In this document: piece after piece, positions 1 to 5,387 of the stretch
Layout of the letters: every line of letters starts with the position of its first letter
How positions within the stretch are numbered: position 1 is the first letter of the stretch
Assembly (NCBI GenBank): GCA_009784765.1
Contig: WQXP01000067.1
Coordinates: forward strand, 1 to 6,529
Reading direction: 5' to 3'
Length of the DNA: 6,529 nucleotides
Source: Oscillospiraceae bacterium
Lineage (GTDB): Bacteria > Bacillota > Clostridia > Oscillospirales > Ruminococcaceae
The notes under the pieces: model-generated
Told to the model about the DNA's origin: nothing
Seen by the model: the letters and a program-made list of their open reading frames with translations, nothing else
Databases searched by the model: none
Made by a program: the position numbers and the translations under genes

Positions 1-164
1 CAGTGCATCAAGAACTCGGCGATTTTATCGCAGACAGGCTTCTGCAGAAGCCCGTTTCAATCAAGAAAAAAATCGACGACACGCAGCAAGCAACAAACAC
101 CCCCTCGTCTTCTGCAACCTTGAACGACAAACCCGAAAAAAGCAAGAAAGGCGGAAAAAAATAA
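1..164 (+). CDS. C-terminal end of an unidentified gene, truncated by the left edge
   Basis: An open frame enters from the left edge (first full codon at position 3) and stops with TAA at 162-164, leaving 53 visible residues. About the first 18 residues (VHQELGDFIADRLLQKP) look like the end of a folded domain. The remainder is polar, rich in Ser, Thr, Asn and Lys, and ends in the basic tail KPEKSKKGGKK, which suggests a disordered, possibly nucleic-acid-binding or linker tail. The next gene begins one base after this stop, and its ribosome binding site lies inside this tail, so the two are very probably co-transcribed and translationally coupled. I do not recognise the family from this fragment. 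The frame is credible because it runs open from the edge and abuts the next start so tightly. Confidence 0.6.
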   Translation, partial: VHQELGDFIADRLLQKPVSIKKKIDDTQQATNTPSSSATLNDKPEKSKKGGKK

Positions 165-165
165 G

Positions 166-1707
166 ATGTCTCCTTATGTTGCAATAACCACCATGAACGT
201 CGGCGGGCGTGAATTCATATTGGCGGAAGTCGCCCGCGGGAAGAGTAAGCTCGGCGTTTTCAGGCACACCACAACCGCGAGTACTTCTACCGATGTATTT
301 TTCATGGACGATGAACCCGTAATCAACATTTTCAACCCCTACACCCTTAATGAAACCGCCGATAAAATCATACACCAAGTTTCGGCGTGGGAAAAAGTTG
401 ATGACCCTATTTCTGTACGGCTCACCGCCGCGATTGACAACTTCTACCTCTATGAGCAAGGCTTGGCGCGTTCGATGCTCCCTGTGCTTGAACTGCTCAG
501 CCCCGGGCTTTATGTAATCCATGAGGCGCAGGTTCACCCATGCGACGGTGCGGGGCGATTCTTTTGGTCGGCATACACCAACCCGCAGGCATACGGAGGA
601 ACTTCCGAGAAGAACTCGGCAATCGGGCATAATAATTTCACGCCGAGTTTTCTTATTCCTACGCGCCACCCGGCTGACTTTCGGTTGCAGCGAATGATGG
701 AGTGCGAAGAAAACCTCAAGAAAGGCAAAACCCTTGCGGGAATCGCGTATCATGTTGTGGGAATGTTCTCTGCCCTCCTTGAAGGGCACCACAGTGCTAC
801 AGCCGCCCTTAATAACGATATTCGCTTCAAATGTATCATGATTGAGCCTCTCAACGGCATTATGTACAATAACTTAGAAGGCATAGCGAGCCTTGGTAAA
901 GCTACGGGCAAAGTGATTGTCCGCGACGACGATAACCGCAGGATTGTTGCGCTTTCCTGCCCCTATGTCAACATTCCCCTTGAGGAACTGCCCGATGATT
1001 CCCTTGAGCGTTTCCTGATTTCCCGCAAGAGTATCAAGCCGATTTCTTACAGCGTAATCCGCACAAAGATGAACAAATCCGCCAAGACAATCAGCAAGCG
1101 TGCTATTCCTATGGCGATTTATGACAAGTCGGCACAGCTTCCGCGTCATGCAATGGTAGAGGAAGCCGCCGCGATTGATTACCTGTCCGAAGAGCAACTT
1201 GAGGCTTTGGTGTCCGGGGAAGTCAAACACAATGACGATTACATCATCTCGTCGAACTTGCACACGAGTATCGGCGCGGCGTGTAACTATCTCCACGTGC
1301 TTGATTTTGAGCGGTTCTTGACTTTTACTGTAGGAATCCTCAAAAACGAAGAACTTGTTTCCGTTCACAAGTTTGTCGCAGAACGCCTGTTCGGGATTAT
1401 TCACCCGTCAATCCATGAGTATTTTGCAGAAATCTTCAAAATCGGCGTTGAGAAAGCATTCGTTGCAGGAAAGCCGATTGAGGAATTTGACGACGGAATT
1501 ATATTCGATGTTTCACGTAAGTATATGGTTAAGTGGGAAGAACACTTAGCCATGCGTGAGGCGGCAGAAAACAGCTATGACAACAAACGCAAACGCCAAG
1601 ATATGAATAAGAAAAAAATCACGGAAGGTCAAGGCATTGCAACCCTTGAAGCCGCCGCACGCGGGCTTGGGCTTAACTCTGCCCCTCCTGAGGGAATCAG
1701 AACTTAA
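166..1707 (+). CDS. Unrecognised 513-residue protein with a GHH (ParB-like?) motif
   Basis: This large soluble protein belongs to no characterised family I can name. The ATG at 166 is preceded by AAAGGCGG (147-154, 11-base spacing) and follows the upstream stop by one base. Visible landmarks are GLYVIHEAQVHP (114-125), a Phe/Trp-Tyr segment RFFWSAYTNP (131-140), HNNFTPSFLIPTRHP (155-169), LLEGHHSATAA (204-214) followed by a strand-like FKCIMIEP (221-228), a conserved-looking middle, and a charged tail with KRKRQD and NKKK near 474-484. The GHHxxxAA pattern followed by a beta strand resembles the DGHHR...AA motif of ParB/sulfiredoxin-like domains. From memory, the HEAQVHP plus GHH combination also recalls the uncharacterised DUF6025 family, but I cannot confirm either. 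No signal peptide or membrane helix is seen. Its partner is probably the truncated gene upstream. Coding status is strong (long frame, ribosome binding site, tight junction, terminator-like hairpin downstream); function is unknown. Confidence 0.88.
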   Translation: MSPYVAITTMNVGGREFILAEVARGKSKLGVFRHTTTASTSTDVFFMDDEPVINIFNPYTLNETADKIIHQVSAWEKVDDPISVRLTAAIDNFYLYEQGLARSMLPVLELLSPGLYVIHEAQVHPCDGAGRFFWSAYTNPQAYGGTSEKNSAIGHNNFTPSFLIPTRHPADFRLQRMMECEENLKKGKTLAGIAYHVVGMFSALLEGHHSATAALNNDIRFKCIMIEPLNGIMYNNLEGIASLGKATGKVIVRDDDNRRIVALSCPYVNIPLEELPDDSLERFLISRKSIKPISYSVIRTKMNKSAKTISKRAIPMAIYDKSAQLPRHAMVEEAAAIDYLSEEQLEALVSGEVKHNDDYIISSNLHTSIGAACNYLHVLDFERFLTFTVGILKNEELVSVHKFVAERLFGIIHPSIHEYFAEIFKIGVEKAFVAGKPIEEFDDGIIFDVSRKYMVKWEEHLAMREAAENSYDNKRKRQDMNKKKITEGQGIATLEAAARGLGLNSAPPEGIRT

Positions 1708-1725
1708 TTAACATCAATTACAAGA

Positions 1726-1754
1726 ATAAAGGCGGCTGAAACAGCCGCCTTTAT
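1726..1754. terminator. Bidirectional intrinsic terminator between convergent genes
   Basis: A perfect 13-bp stem (1726-1738 with 1742-1754; core AAAGGCGGCTG / CAGCCGCCTTT) closes a three-base AAA loop. It starts 18 bases after the plus-strand stop at 1707 and lies 8 bases beyond the end of ackA on the minus strand. The A- and T-rich flanks supply a short U-rich tail in both directions. The minus-strand tail (TTTATTCTTG) is the better one, so it should serve ackA at least as well as the unknown gene. Confidence 0.85.
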
Positions 1755-1762
1755 GAGTAAAA

Positions 1763-2896
1763 TTACAGACCTAACAACATCTGCGTTTCTTTGGCAATCA
1801 TCAGCTCTTCGTTCGTCGGAACAATCCAGACTTCGACTTTGCTGCCCTCTTTGCTGATTTTCGAGAAAGTCGCCCGAGTTTCGGGGAGTGCGTTCTTGGT
1901 TTCGTCGAAATCAATGCCGAGGAACTCCATATCAAGGCAGGCATCACTGCGAATGTCCCAAGCGTTTTCTCCGATTCCGCCGGTGAAGATTACTGCGTCA
2001 ATCCCGCCCATAGCAGCAGCGTATGCGCCGATGTATTTCTTGATTTGGTAACGCAGCATCGCCGTGGCGAGGATTGCGCGCTTATCGCCTTTATAGGCCG
2101 CCGCCATAATCTCGCGATTGTCGGAGAATCCGCCGATTCCGAGAAGCCCCGATTGCTTATTCATGTAAGAATCCATTTCATCTGCAGTCATGTTCAGTTG
2201 CTTTTGCAGATAAGTTACCACCGACGGGTCGAGTGCGCCGCAGCGTGTTCCCATAAGAACGCCGTCAAGGGGGGTGAAGCCCATGGTGGTGTCGATTGAT
2301 TTGCCGTTGCAAATCGCAGTAACCGATGAGCCGTTGCCTAAGTGGCAAGACACGATTTTAAGGCTCGAGAGCTTGCGACCGGTGTTTTCAGCCAAATACG
2401 CGCTGACAAATCTGTGAGAAGAGCCGTGGAAGCCATATTTACGAATGCCGTGCTTTTCATAGCATTCATAAGGCAAGCCGTAAGTGAAAGCAAAGTCGGG
2501 AATAGTTTGGTGAAACGCTGTGTCAAAGACCCCTGCTTGAGGGACAGTCGCAGGAATAACTTTGCTGCAGGCGCGGATTGCAACTGCGTTCGCAGGGTTG
2601 TGAAGCGGCGCGAAAGCTTTCAGCTCTTCGATTTTCGCGATGACCTCTTCGGTGATTTTCACGGTTTTGCTGAAAACTTCACCACCGTGAACCACGCGAT
2701 GCCCTACTGCGTGAATCTCCACGCCGACGGGTAACGACTTGACTACGGACTCAAAGGCTTCGGTGTGGTCGGCGAAGTCTCCGCCTTCAATCCCTATGCG
2801 CTCACAGTTACCTTTGGCGATTGCCGTTTCAGTCTTCATGTCGATTAGCTGGTATTTGAGAGACGAACTCCCTGCGTTGATTACGAGTATGTTCAT
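1763..2896 (-). CDS. ackA: Acetate kinase
   Basis: AckA is a cytoplasmic kinase that interconverts acetyl phosphate plus ADP and acetate plus ATP, the ATP-yielding last step of acetate fermentation. The 377-residue protein has the N-terminal phosphate loop NAGSSSLKYQL (7-17), GHRVVHGGE (65-73, R67 matching the substrate arginine R91 of the Methanosarcina enzyme), FDTAFHQTIP (124-133, D125), KYGFHGSSHR (153-162, H157), CHLGNGSS (184-191), MGTRCGALDP (215-224, R218), FTGGIGEN (304-311) and TNEEL (361-365). All expected catalytic residues are present. It is about 20 residues shorter than usual because the stretch between ERIGIEGG and the DHTEAF helix is contracted. AAAGG precedes the ATG by 11 bases. 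No pta lies beside it in this window. The gene is divergent from tmcAL and ends at a strong hairpin, so it is probably transcribed alone. Confidence 0.97.
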   Translation of the reverse strand: MNILVINAGSSSLKYQLIDMKTETAIAKGNCERIGIEGGDFADHTEAFESVVKSLPVGVEIHAVGHRVVHGGEVFSKTVKITEEVIAKIEELKAFAPLHNPANAVAIRACSKVIPATVPQAGVFDTAFHQTIPDFAFTYGLPYECYEKHGIRKYGFHGSSHRFVSAYLAENTGRKLSSLKIVSCHLGNGSSVTAICNGKSIDTTMGFTPLDGVLMGTRCGALDPSVVTYLQKQLNMTADEMDSYMNKQSGLLGIGGFSDNREIMAAAYKGDKRAILATAMLRYQIKKYIGAYAAAMGGIDAVIFTGGIGENAWDIRSDACLDMEFLGIDFDETKNALPETRATFSKISKEGSKVEVWIVPTNEELMIAKETQMLLGL

Positions 2897-2929
2897 GGTT
2901 TTTACTACCTTTCTTATATTACTTATTTA

Positions 2930-2958
2930 AGTTTACCATATAAGTGAAAATAAATCAA
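2930..2958 (-). promoter_or_regulatory. Candidate sigma-A promoter for ackA
   Basis: On the minus strand, TTGATT (2958-2953) and TAAACT (2935-2930) are separated by exactly 17 bases, and a TG sits one base before the -10 (extended -10). Transcription would start near 2923, giving a leader of roughly 27 bases before the ackA ATG at 2896. Each hexamer matches consensus at four of six positions. This is the best pair in the divergent gap, but it is unproven. Confidence 0.5.
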
Positions 2959-2966
2959 GCCTTTTT

Positions 2967-2972
2967 GAGGAG
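2967..2972 (+). promoter_or_regulatory. Ribosome binding site that sets the tmcAL start
   Basis: GAGGAG stands 7 bases ahead of the ATG at 2980. It lies inside the extension that would result from starting at the in-frame GTG at 2944, so the ATG is the better start. The family also begins with the short hydrophobic strand just before its NPFHNGH motif, which agrees with MKPAIII as the N terminus. Confidence 0.85.
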
Positions 2973-2979
2973 AAATTTT

Positions 2980-4179
2980 ATGAAACCAGCAATTATTATA
3001 GCAGAATACAATCCCTTCCATAACGGGCATAAATATCACATAGAGCAGACACGCGCCCTCACAGGGGCGACTCATGTGGTCGCGATTATGAGCGGAAACT
3101 TCACTCAGCGGGGGGACACGGCGATTGTTCCGAAACATATTCGCGCAAGGGCCGCTGTCGCCGGCGGCGCAGATTTAGTGATAGAGCTGCCTGTTGCTTT
3201 CGCACTGTCGAGTGCGGAGCAGTTCGCACTCGGCGCAGTCCGGCTTGCGAACGCTCTGTGCGACAACGTCGGTGAGTCTGTGCTTAGTTTCGGGAGCGAA
3301 TGCGGCGAACTTAACCTCCTCGAAGAGGCGGCGGGGGCAGTAACATACGCGGCAACCACGGACGACTTTTTCGGGGCAATGAAACGCGGAAAAAGCTACC
3401 CCGCCGCGCTTCAAGCCGCCGTGGAAGAACACTACAGCGACGATGTAGTACAGGTTCTCGCAAGCCCGAACAACACCCTCGGAGTGGAGTATCTGAAAGC
3501 CTTATCCGAAACAGGCTCGCGCATAAAGCCCTTCACGATTCCGCGAATCGGCGCAGGACACGATGAACAGTTGACAGTTGACGGCGGGGTAGCAAGTGCC
3601 ATGCAGATTCGCTCTCTGTTGCTTTCGGGAAAAGCCGCGGACGCACTCACGCCCATGGAGTTCGGGCAAGACACGGACTTCGCAGACATCAAACGCTTAG
3701 AAATCGCGATTTTGTCAAAGCTTCGCACCATGTCGCCCAAAGACATAAGAAAAGCCCCCAACGTAGGGGGAGGATTAGAGAATCGTTTATTCAACGGGGT
3801 ACGCCTTGCGCGAAACCTGAACGAGCTGCACTGCTTAGCTAAAACCAAACGCTACACTCTTGCCCGCATTCGCAGAGCAGTACTCTGCTGTTTCCTCGGG
3901 ATTACACAGAGCGATGTAAAACTCGGGGTGCAGTACGTCCGCATTCTCGCAATGAACTCTCGGGGCAAAGAACTCATCTCGGCGGCTTCTGCCGGCGGCT
4001 GCCCCCTCCCGATTGACACCTCAGCGGCGGCACTCAGCAAAAAGAACGACTCTGCTCTGCGGCAGGCAGCCCTCGAAGACCGCTGTACCAACATTTACGG
4101 GCTTGCATTCGAAAAGCCCCTGCCCTGCGGACGTGAGTTCACCGAAAAGCCTATTATTTCAGACGGGATTTCGCCTTAA
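2980..4179 (+). CDS. tmcAL: tRNA(Met) cytidine acetate ligase (TmcAL)
   Basis: TmcAL (formerly YlbM in Bacillus) makes N4-acetylcytidine at the wobble position C34 of elongator tRNA-Met. It activates acetate with ATP to acetyl-adenylate, unlike the acetyl-CoA-dependent TmcA of gamma-proteobacteria. The 399-residue protein is of normal length. An N-terminal nucleotidyltransferase-fold domain carries AEYNPFHNGHKYH (8-20, the HxGH nucleotide motif at 14-17), MSGNFTQRG (37-45) and DLVIELPVAFA (65-75). These are followed by SPNNTLGVEYLKAL (162-175), PRIGAGHD (188-195) and SAMQIRSLL (206-214). The C-terminal half is helical, with a basic patch LARIRRAVL that suits tRNA contact. Its substrate acetate is the product of the divergently encoded AckA, a plausible but unproven reason for the pairing. 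It appears to be a single-gene transcript ending in the GC-rich hairpins just downstream. Confidence 0.95.
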   Translation: MKPAIIIAEYNPFHNGHKYHIEQTRALTGATHVVAIMSGNFTQRGDTAIVPKHIRARAAVAGGADLVIELPVAFALSSAEQFALGAVRLANALCDNVGESVLSFGSECGELNLLEEAAGAVTYAATTDDFFGAMKRGKSYPAALQAAVEEHYSDDVVQVLASPNNTLGVEYLKALSETGSRIKPFTIPRIGAGHDEQLTVDGGVASAMQIRSLLLSGKAADALTPMEFGQDTDFADIKRLEIAILSKLRTMSPKDIRKAPNVGGGLENRLFNGVRLARNLNELHCLAKTKRYTLARIRRAVLCCFLGITQSDVKLGVQYVRILAMNSRGKELISAASAGGCPLPIDTSAAALSKKNDSALRQAALEDRCTNIYGLAFEKPLPCGREFTEKPIISDGISP

Positions 4180-4182
4180 TAT

Positions 4183-4197
4183 TTGTCAAGATTCGCC
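4183..4197 (+). repeat. 15-base direct repeat, left copy
   Basis: TTGTCAAGATTCGCC occurs here, just after the tmcAL stop, and again identically at 4768-4782. The two copies bracket the DUF6106-like gene. This copy also forms the left end of the intergenic element at 4184-4241. Confidence 0.75.
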
Positions 4198-4241
4198 CTA
4201 CGGACGGGCAAAGCCCGCCCTTTGGGCTTATCTCTTCTTTT
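4184..4241. repeat. GC-hairpin intergenic element, copy 1
   Basis: This 58-bp stretch fills the gap between the convergent tmcAL and DUF6106-like genes. It begins TGTCAAG (4184-4190), then CGCC (4194-4197), has a GC-hairpin core (4205-4227) and ends CTCTTCTTTT (4232-4241), four bases before the minus-strand stop. The same order of parts, with near-identical ends but a different hairpin sequence, recurs at 6312-6372, also immediately behind a minus-strand stop. I take it as a dispersed intergenic repeat that may double as a terminator. Confidence 0.55.
4205..4241 (+). terminator. Likely terminator of tmcAL
   Basis: Two small adjacent hairpins, CGGGC-AAA-GCCCG (4205-4217) and GCCC-TTT-GGGC (4217-4227), can form, or AAGCCC (4211-4216) can pair with GGGCTT (4224-4229). 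They are followed by the pyrimidine run TTATCTCTTCTTTT (4228-4241). On the plus strand this suits intrinsic termination about 25 bases past the tmcAL stop. On the minus strand the tail is not U-rich, so termination of the DUF6106-like gene here is less certain. Confidence 0.55.
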
Positions 4242-4244
4242 ACC

Positions 4245-4748
4245 TTAATTCTTAGCTCGCGTTTTCGCAGGAAGCACACCGACTAACTTGTCAATGAACC
4301 GCTCATCAGGGTTAAACAAAAGGTTTACTTTCCCGTAAGCTTCGTGATTGACAACAAGGCAAAATAACCCGACAAGGCTGTTGTCATGAGCCGCGACAGT
4401 AACATCGACAGCAGTTGAGTTCTCGGGCGAGTATGCACCGAAGCTTTCCGCGTTCTTGAGGTTGAGCGTAATCATGCGCTTTCGCTTAGCCTTGCCCGTG
4501 ATTTTGTCTATATCAAGCTCTTGATTAGTGAGAATGTACTCATACTCCGTGTGCATACTTCGGACATAATAATTCGCGACCCACAGAATCCCCGGTATAA
4601 TCAGCAAAGTCAGTGCCACTCCGGTAAGAATCATCGCAAGGAAGCAAAACAAGCACATCAGCGCCGCAAGAATAATCAGCCCGGCTTTTGCGAATTGCGC
4701 GCGAGTGTCGGGCTTTTTAGTAACAAGTTGTTCGATGAATGTGTCCAT
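4245..4748 (-). CDS. Two-helix membrane protein, DUF6106-like
   Basis: This 167-residue protein has a short charged N terminus, two closely spaced hydrophobic helices (about 23-40 and 42-60) forming a membrane hairpin, and a cytoplasm-facing domain that begins EYEYILTNQELDIDKI (68-83), continues with the basic KAKRKR (86-91), and consists of alternating beta strands. The arrangement, including an N terminus like MDTFIEQLV and the YEYILTNxELDIDKI signature, matches my memory of the Clostridia family DUF6106, whose function is unknown; the soluble part looks like a PH-type fold. AGGAAG (4760-4755) precedes the ATG by 6 bases and touches the stop codon of the small gene upstream, so translation of the two is probably coupled. 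The frame beyond its stop stays open for 22 more codons, through the intergenic element. Confidence 0.85.
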   Translation of the reverse strand: MDTFIEQLVTKKPDTRAQFAKAGLIILAALMCLFCFLAMILTGVALTLLIIPGILWVANYYVRSMHTEYEYILTNQELDIDKITGKAKRKRMITLNLKNAESFGAYSPENSTAVDVTVAAHDNSLVGLFCLVVNHEAYGKVNLLFNPDERFIDKLVGVLPAKTRAKN

Positions 4749-4760
4749 AAATGTCTTCCT

Positions 4761-4871
4761 TTAGTTGTTGTCAAGATTCGCCTTTGTCTGCCCCCTCGCC
4801 ATCAGTGATTTGCACTTTGCAACCATGTTGGCATAAATGCTCTGCAAAAGGATTTTTTTATATCTTTTCAT
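4761..4871 (-). CDS. Small 36-residue basic protein, upstream partner of the DUF6106-like gene
   Basis: A short frame starts at ATG 4871, with a strong ribosome binding site GAGGGGGT (4884-4877, 5-base spacing), and stops with TAA at 4763-4761. The peptide starts MKRYKKILLQ, is rich in Lys and Arg with an amphipathic look, has a single Cys at 20, and ends TKANLDNN. Only 12 bases separate its stop from the next ATG, and the Shine-Dalgarno of that gene abuts this stop codon, so the layout is that of a two-gene operon with coupled translation. I do not recognise the peptide. It could be a genuine small protein or a leader peptide controlling the membrane protein. The 15-base repeat forms the end of its coding sequence. 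The ribosome binding site and tight spacing make it better supported than its length alone would. Confidence 0.6.
   Translation of the reverse strand: MKRYKKILLQSIYANMVAKCKSLMARGQTKANLDNN
4768..4782 (+). repeat. 15-base direct repeat, right copy
   Basis: This copy is identical to 4183-4197. Read on the minus strand it encodes ANLD plus the first two bases of the next codon, near the C terminus of the 36-residue protein. Neither the hairpin core nor the CTCTTCTTTT end of the longer element accompanies it here. Confidence 0.75.
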
Positions 4872-4876
4872 AGCCT

Positions 4877-4884
4877 ACCCCCTC
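4877..4884 (-). promoter_or_regulatory. Ribosome binding site of the 36-codon gene
   Basis: GAGGGGGT on the minus strand, 5 bases before ATG 4871, pairs with the 16S tail if one G-U wobble is allowed. It is the main evidence that the short frame is translated. Confidence 0.65.
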
Positions 4885-4931
4885 ACTAATTCAATCCGTA
4901 TATTCCTTTCGATTCGGGTTAATCTAACAGC
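4885..4931. promoter_or_regulatory. Short divergent leader region with only a weak promoter signal
   Basis: This gap lies between the minus-strand 36-codon gene and the plus-strand 67-residue gene. On the plus strand, TATATT (4899-4904) is a possible -10 element about 28 bases before ATG 4932, but nothing resembling a -35 lies 16-18 bases upstream. There is no Shine-Dalgarno before 4932. I see no clear promoter for the minus-strand pair. Confidence 0.25.
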
Positions 4932-5135
4932 ATGAAAAAACAAAACAAAAACACTCGAAATAATCCGAGCCCCTCTGTGGTGGCGTTCGAGTCTGCCCTT
5001 GCATACAACCCCATGATTAGGGCGCGTGAAATAATCCCGATGATGACACAATCAGACGACCCTATGGGTTCATACACGGGAACATTCGCAGACAATCACG
5101 ACAAAACCCCGATTCAAGACGCAGACGACCTGTAA
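4932..5135 (+). CDS. Small conserved-looking hypothetical protein (67 residues)
   Basis: This short acidic-ended protein has a Lys/Asn-rich start (MKKQNKNTRNN), a middle AYNPMIRAREIIPMM (24-38), then DDPMGSYTGTF (42-52), and ends IQDADDL. The DPxGSYTG...QDADDL pattern is one I associate, from memory, with small uncharacterised proteins of Clostridia, which is the main reason to believe the frame. No membrane segment or signal peptide is present. An in-frame stop lies 9-11 bases before the ATG, so the start cannot be extended. The leader has no Shine-Dalgarno, so initiation is unusual or weak. The last 22 bases overlap the end of the TSCPD gene on the opposite strand, and a strong hairpin 24 bases beyond the stop may end its transcript. 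Function unknown. Confidence 0.6.
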   Translation: MKKQNKNTRNNPSPSVVAFESALAYNPMIRAREIIPMMTQSDDPMGSYTGTFADNHDKTPIQDADDL

Positions 5136-5371
5136 TTCTTGAGTGCCTGAGCCAATTGTGCGGGGCAAGACGATGTTCTTGCTCCGCATTTGATATTCTC
5201 AAGGCGGCTGATTACATCATCGACTTTCATTCCCACGACTAATCGCGCAATCCCGGCAGAGTTCCCCTGGCACCCCCCGGAAATCATAACCTCGCTGATT
5301 GTGTTATCGCCGCTGAGGGAAAACTCAATCTCCCGGGCGCAAACTCCGTTGGGTTTGTATTGATGTTTCAT
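5114..5371 (-). CDS. TSCPD-domain protein, TIGR03905 type
   Basis: This 85-residue protein of unknown function resembles the cysteine-bearing C-terminal TSCPD domain of B12-dependent ribonucleotide reductases. It shows YKPNGVCAREIEF (5-17), SGGCQGNSAGIARLV (31-45), GMKVDDVISRLENI (47-60), KCGARTSSCPAQLAQAL (61-77). Four cysteines (11, 34, 62, 69) could bind a metal. I place the start at ATG 5371 because AAAGGAAA (5388-5381) stands 9 bases before it and the family begins with MKxxYxxxGVC. An upstream ATG at 5401 would put ten extra residues inside the end of the PHP gene. The gene follows the PHP phosphoesterase by 16 bases, and its ribosome binding site touches that gene's stop, so they form an operon. 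The bases between the ribosome binding site and ATG are a (CA)n run. The final residues NYRSSAS extend past the usual family end and overlap the small plus-strand gene. Confidence 0.92.
   Translation of the reverse strand: MKHQYKPNGVCAREIEFSLSGDNTISEVMISGGCQGNSAGIARLVVGMKVDDVISRLENIKCGARTSSCPAQLAQALKNYRSSAS
5159..5188 (+). terminator. Strong hairpin inside the TSCPD gene, possible terminator of the 67-residue gene
   Basis: A 12-bp stem (5159-5170 with 5177-5188, one G-U pair) closes a six-base loop. It starts 24 bases after the plus-strand stop at 5135 and is followed by ATTTGATATTC, a moderate U-rich tail. On the minus strand the same bases encode the CGARTSSCP signature of the TSCPD protein, so the palindrome may be partly a codon-choice coincidence. 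Confidence 0.4.
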
Positions 5372-5387
5372 GTGTGTGTGTTTCCTT

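Noticed and set aside
61..792. A 243-codon open frame on the minus strand
   Set aside because: It lies opposite the strongly supported 513-residue gene, has no ribosome binding site or recognisable motif, and its translation is rich in Arg, Cys and Phe as expected of an antisense shadow.
874..1404. A 176-codon minus-strand frame inside the 513-residue gene
   Set aside because: Antisense to a better frame; no motif, no partner gene, no start signal.
2944..2979. GTG at 2944 as the tmcAL start
   Set aside because: It would add 12 untypical residues, overlaps the putative promoter region and has no ribosome binding site, whereas GAGGAG lies 7 bases before ATG 2980.
3432..3848. A 138-codon minus-strand frame inside tmcAL
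   Set aside because: The plus-strand tmcAL motifs are conserved across exactly this stretch (SPNNTLGVEY, PRIGAGHD), so the opposite frame is a shadow.
4180..4244. Riboswitch or structured RNA in the intergenic hairpins
   Set aside because: The gap lies downstream of two convergent genes, so there is no gene for it to control in cis. Terminator or repeat is the simpler reading.
4176..4247. Stop-codon readthrough extension of the DUF6106-like protein by 22 residues
   Set aside because: The frame stays open after TAA, but nothing promotes readthrough and the segment is the intergenic hairpin element. The open frame is short enough to be chance.
4770..4775. Minus-strand TTGACA as a -35 box before the DUF6106-like gene
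   Set aside because: The -10 position 17 bases on would fall at the start codon itself; the hexamer is part of the repeated element.
4816..4848. TTTGCA...TGCAAA inverted repeat followed by a T-run
   Set aside because: Only a 6-bp stem with a 21-base loop, no plus-strand gene ends nearby, and it lies within the 36-codon minus-strand gene. The T-run is the Lys codons of that gene on the other strand.
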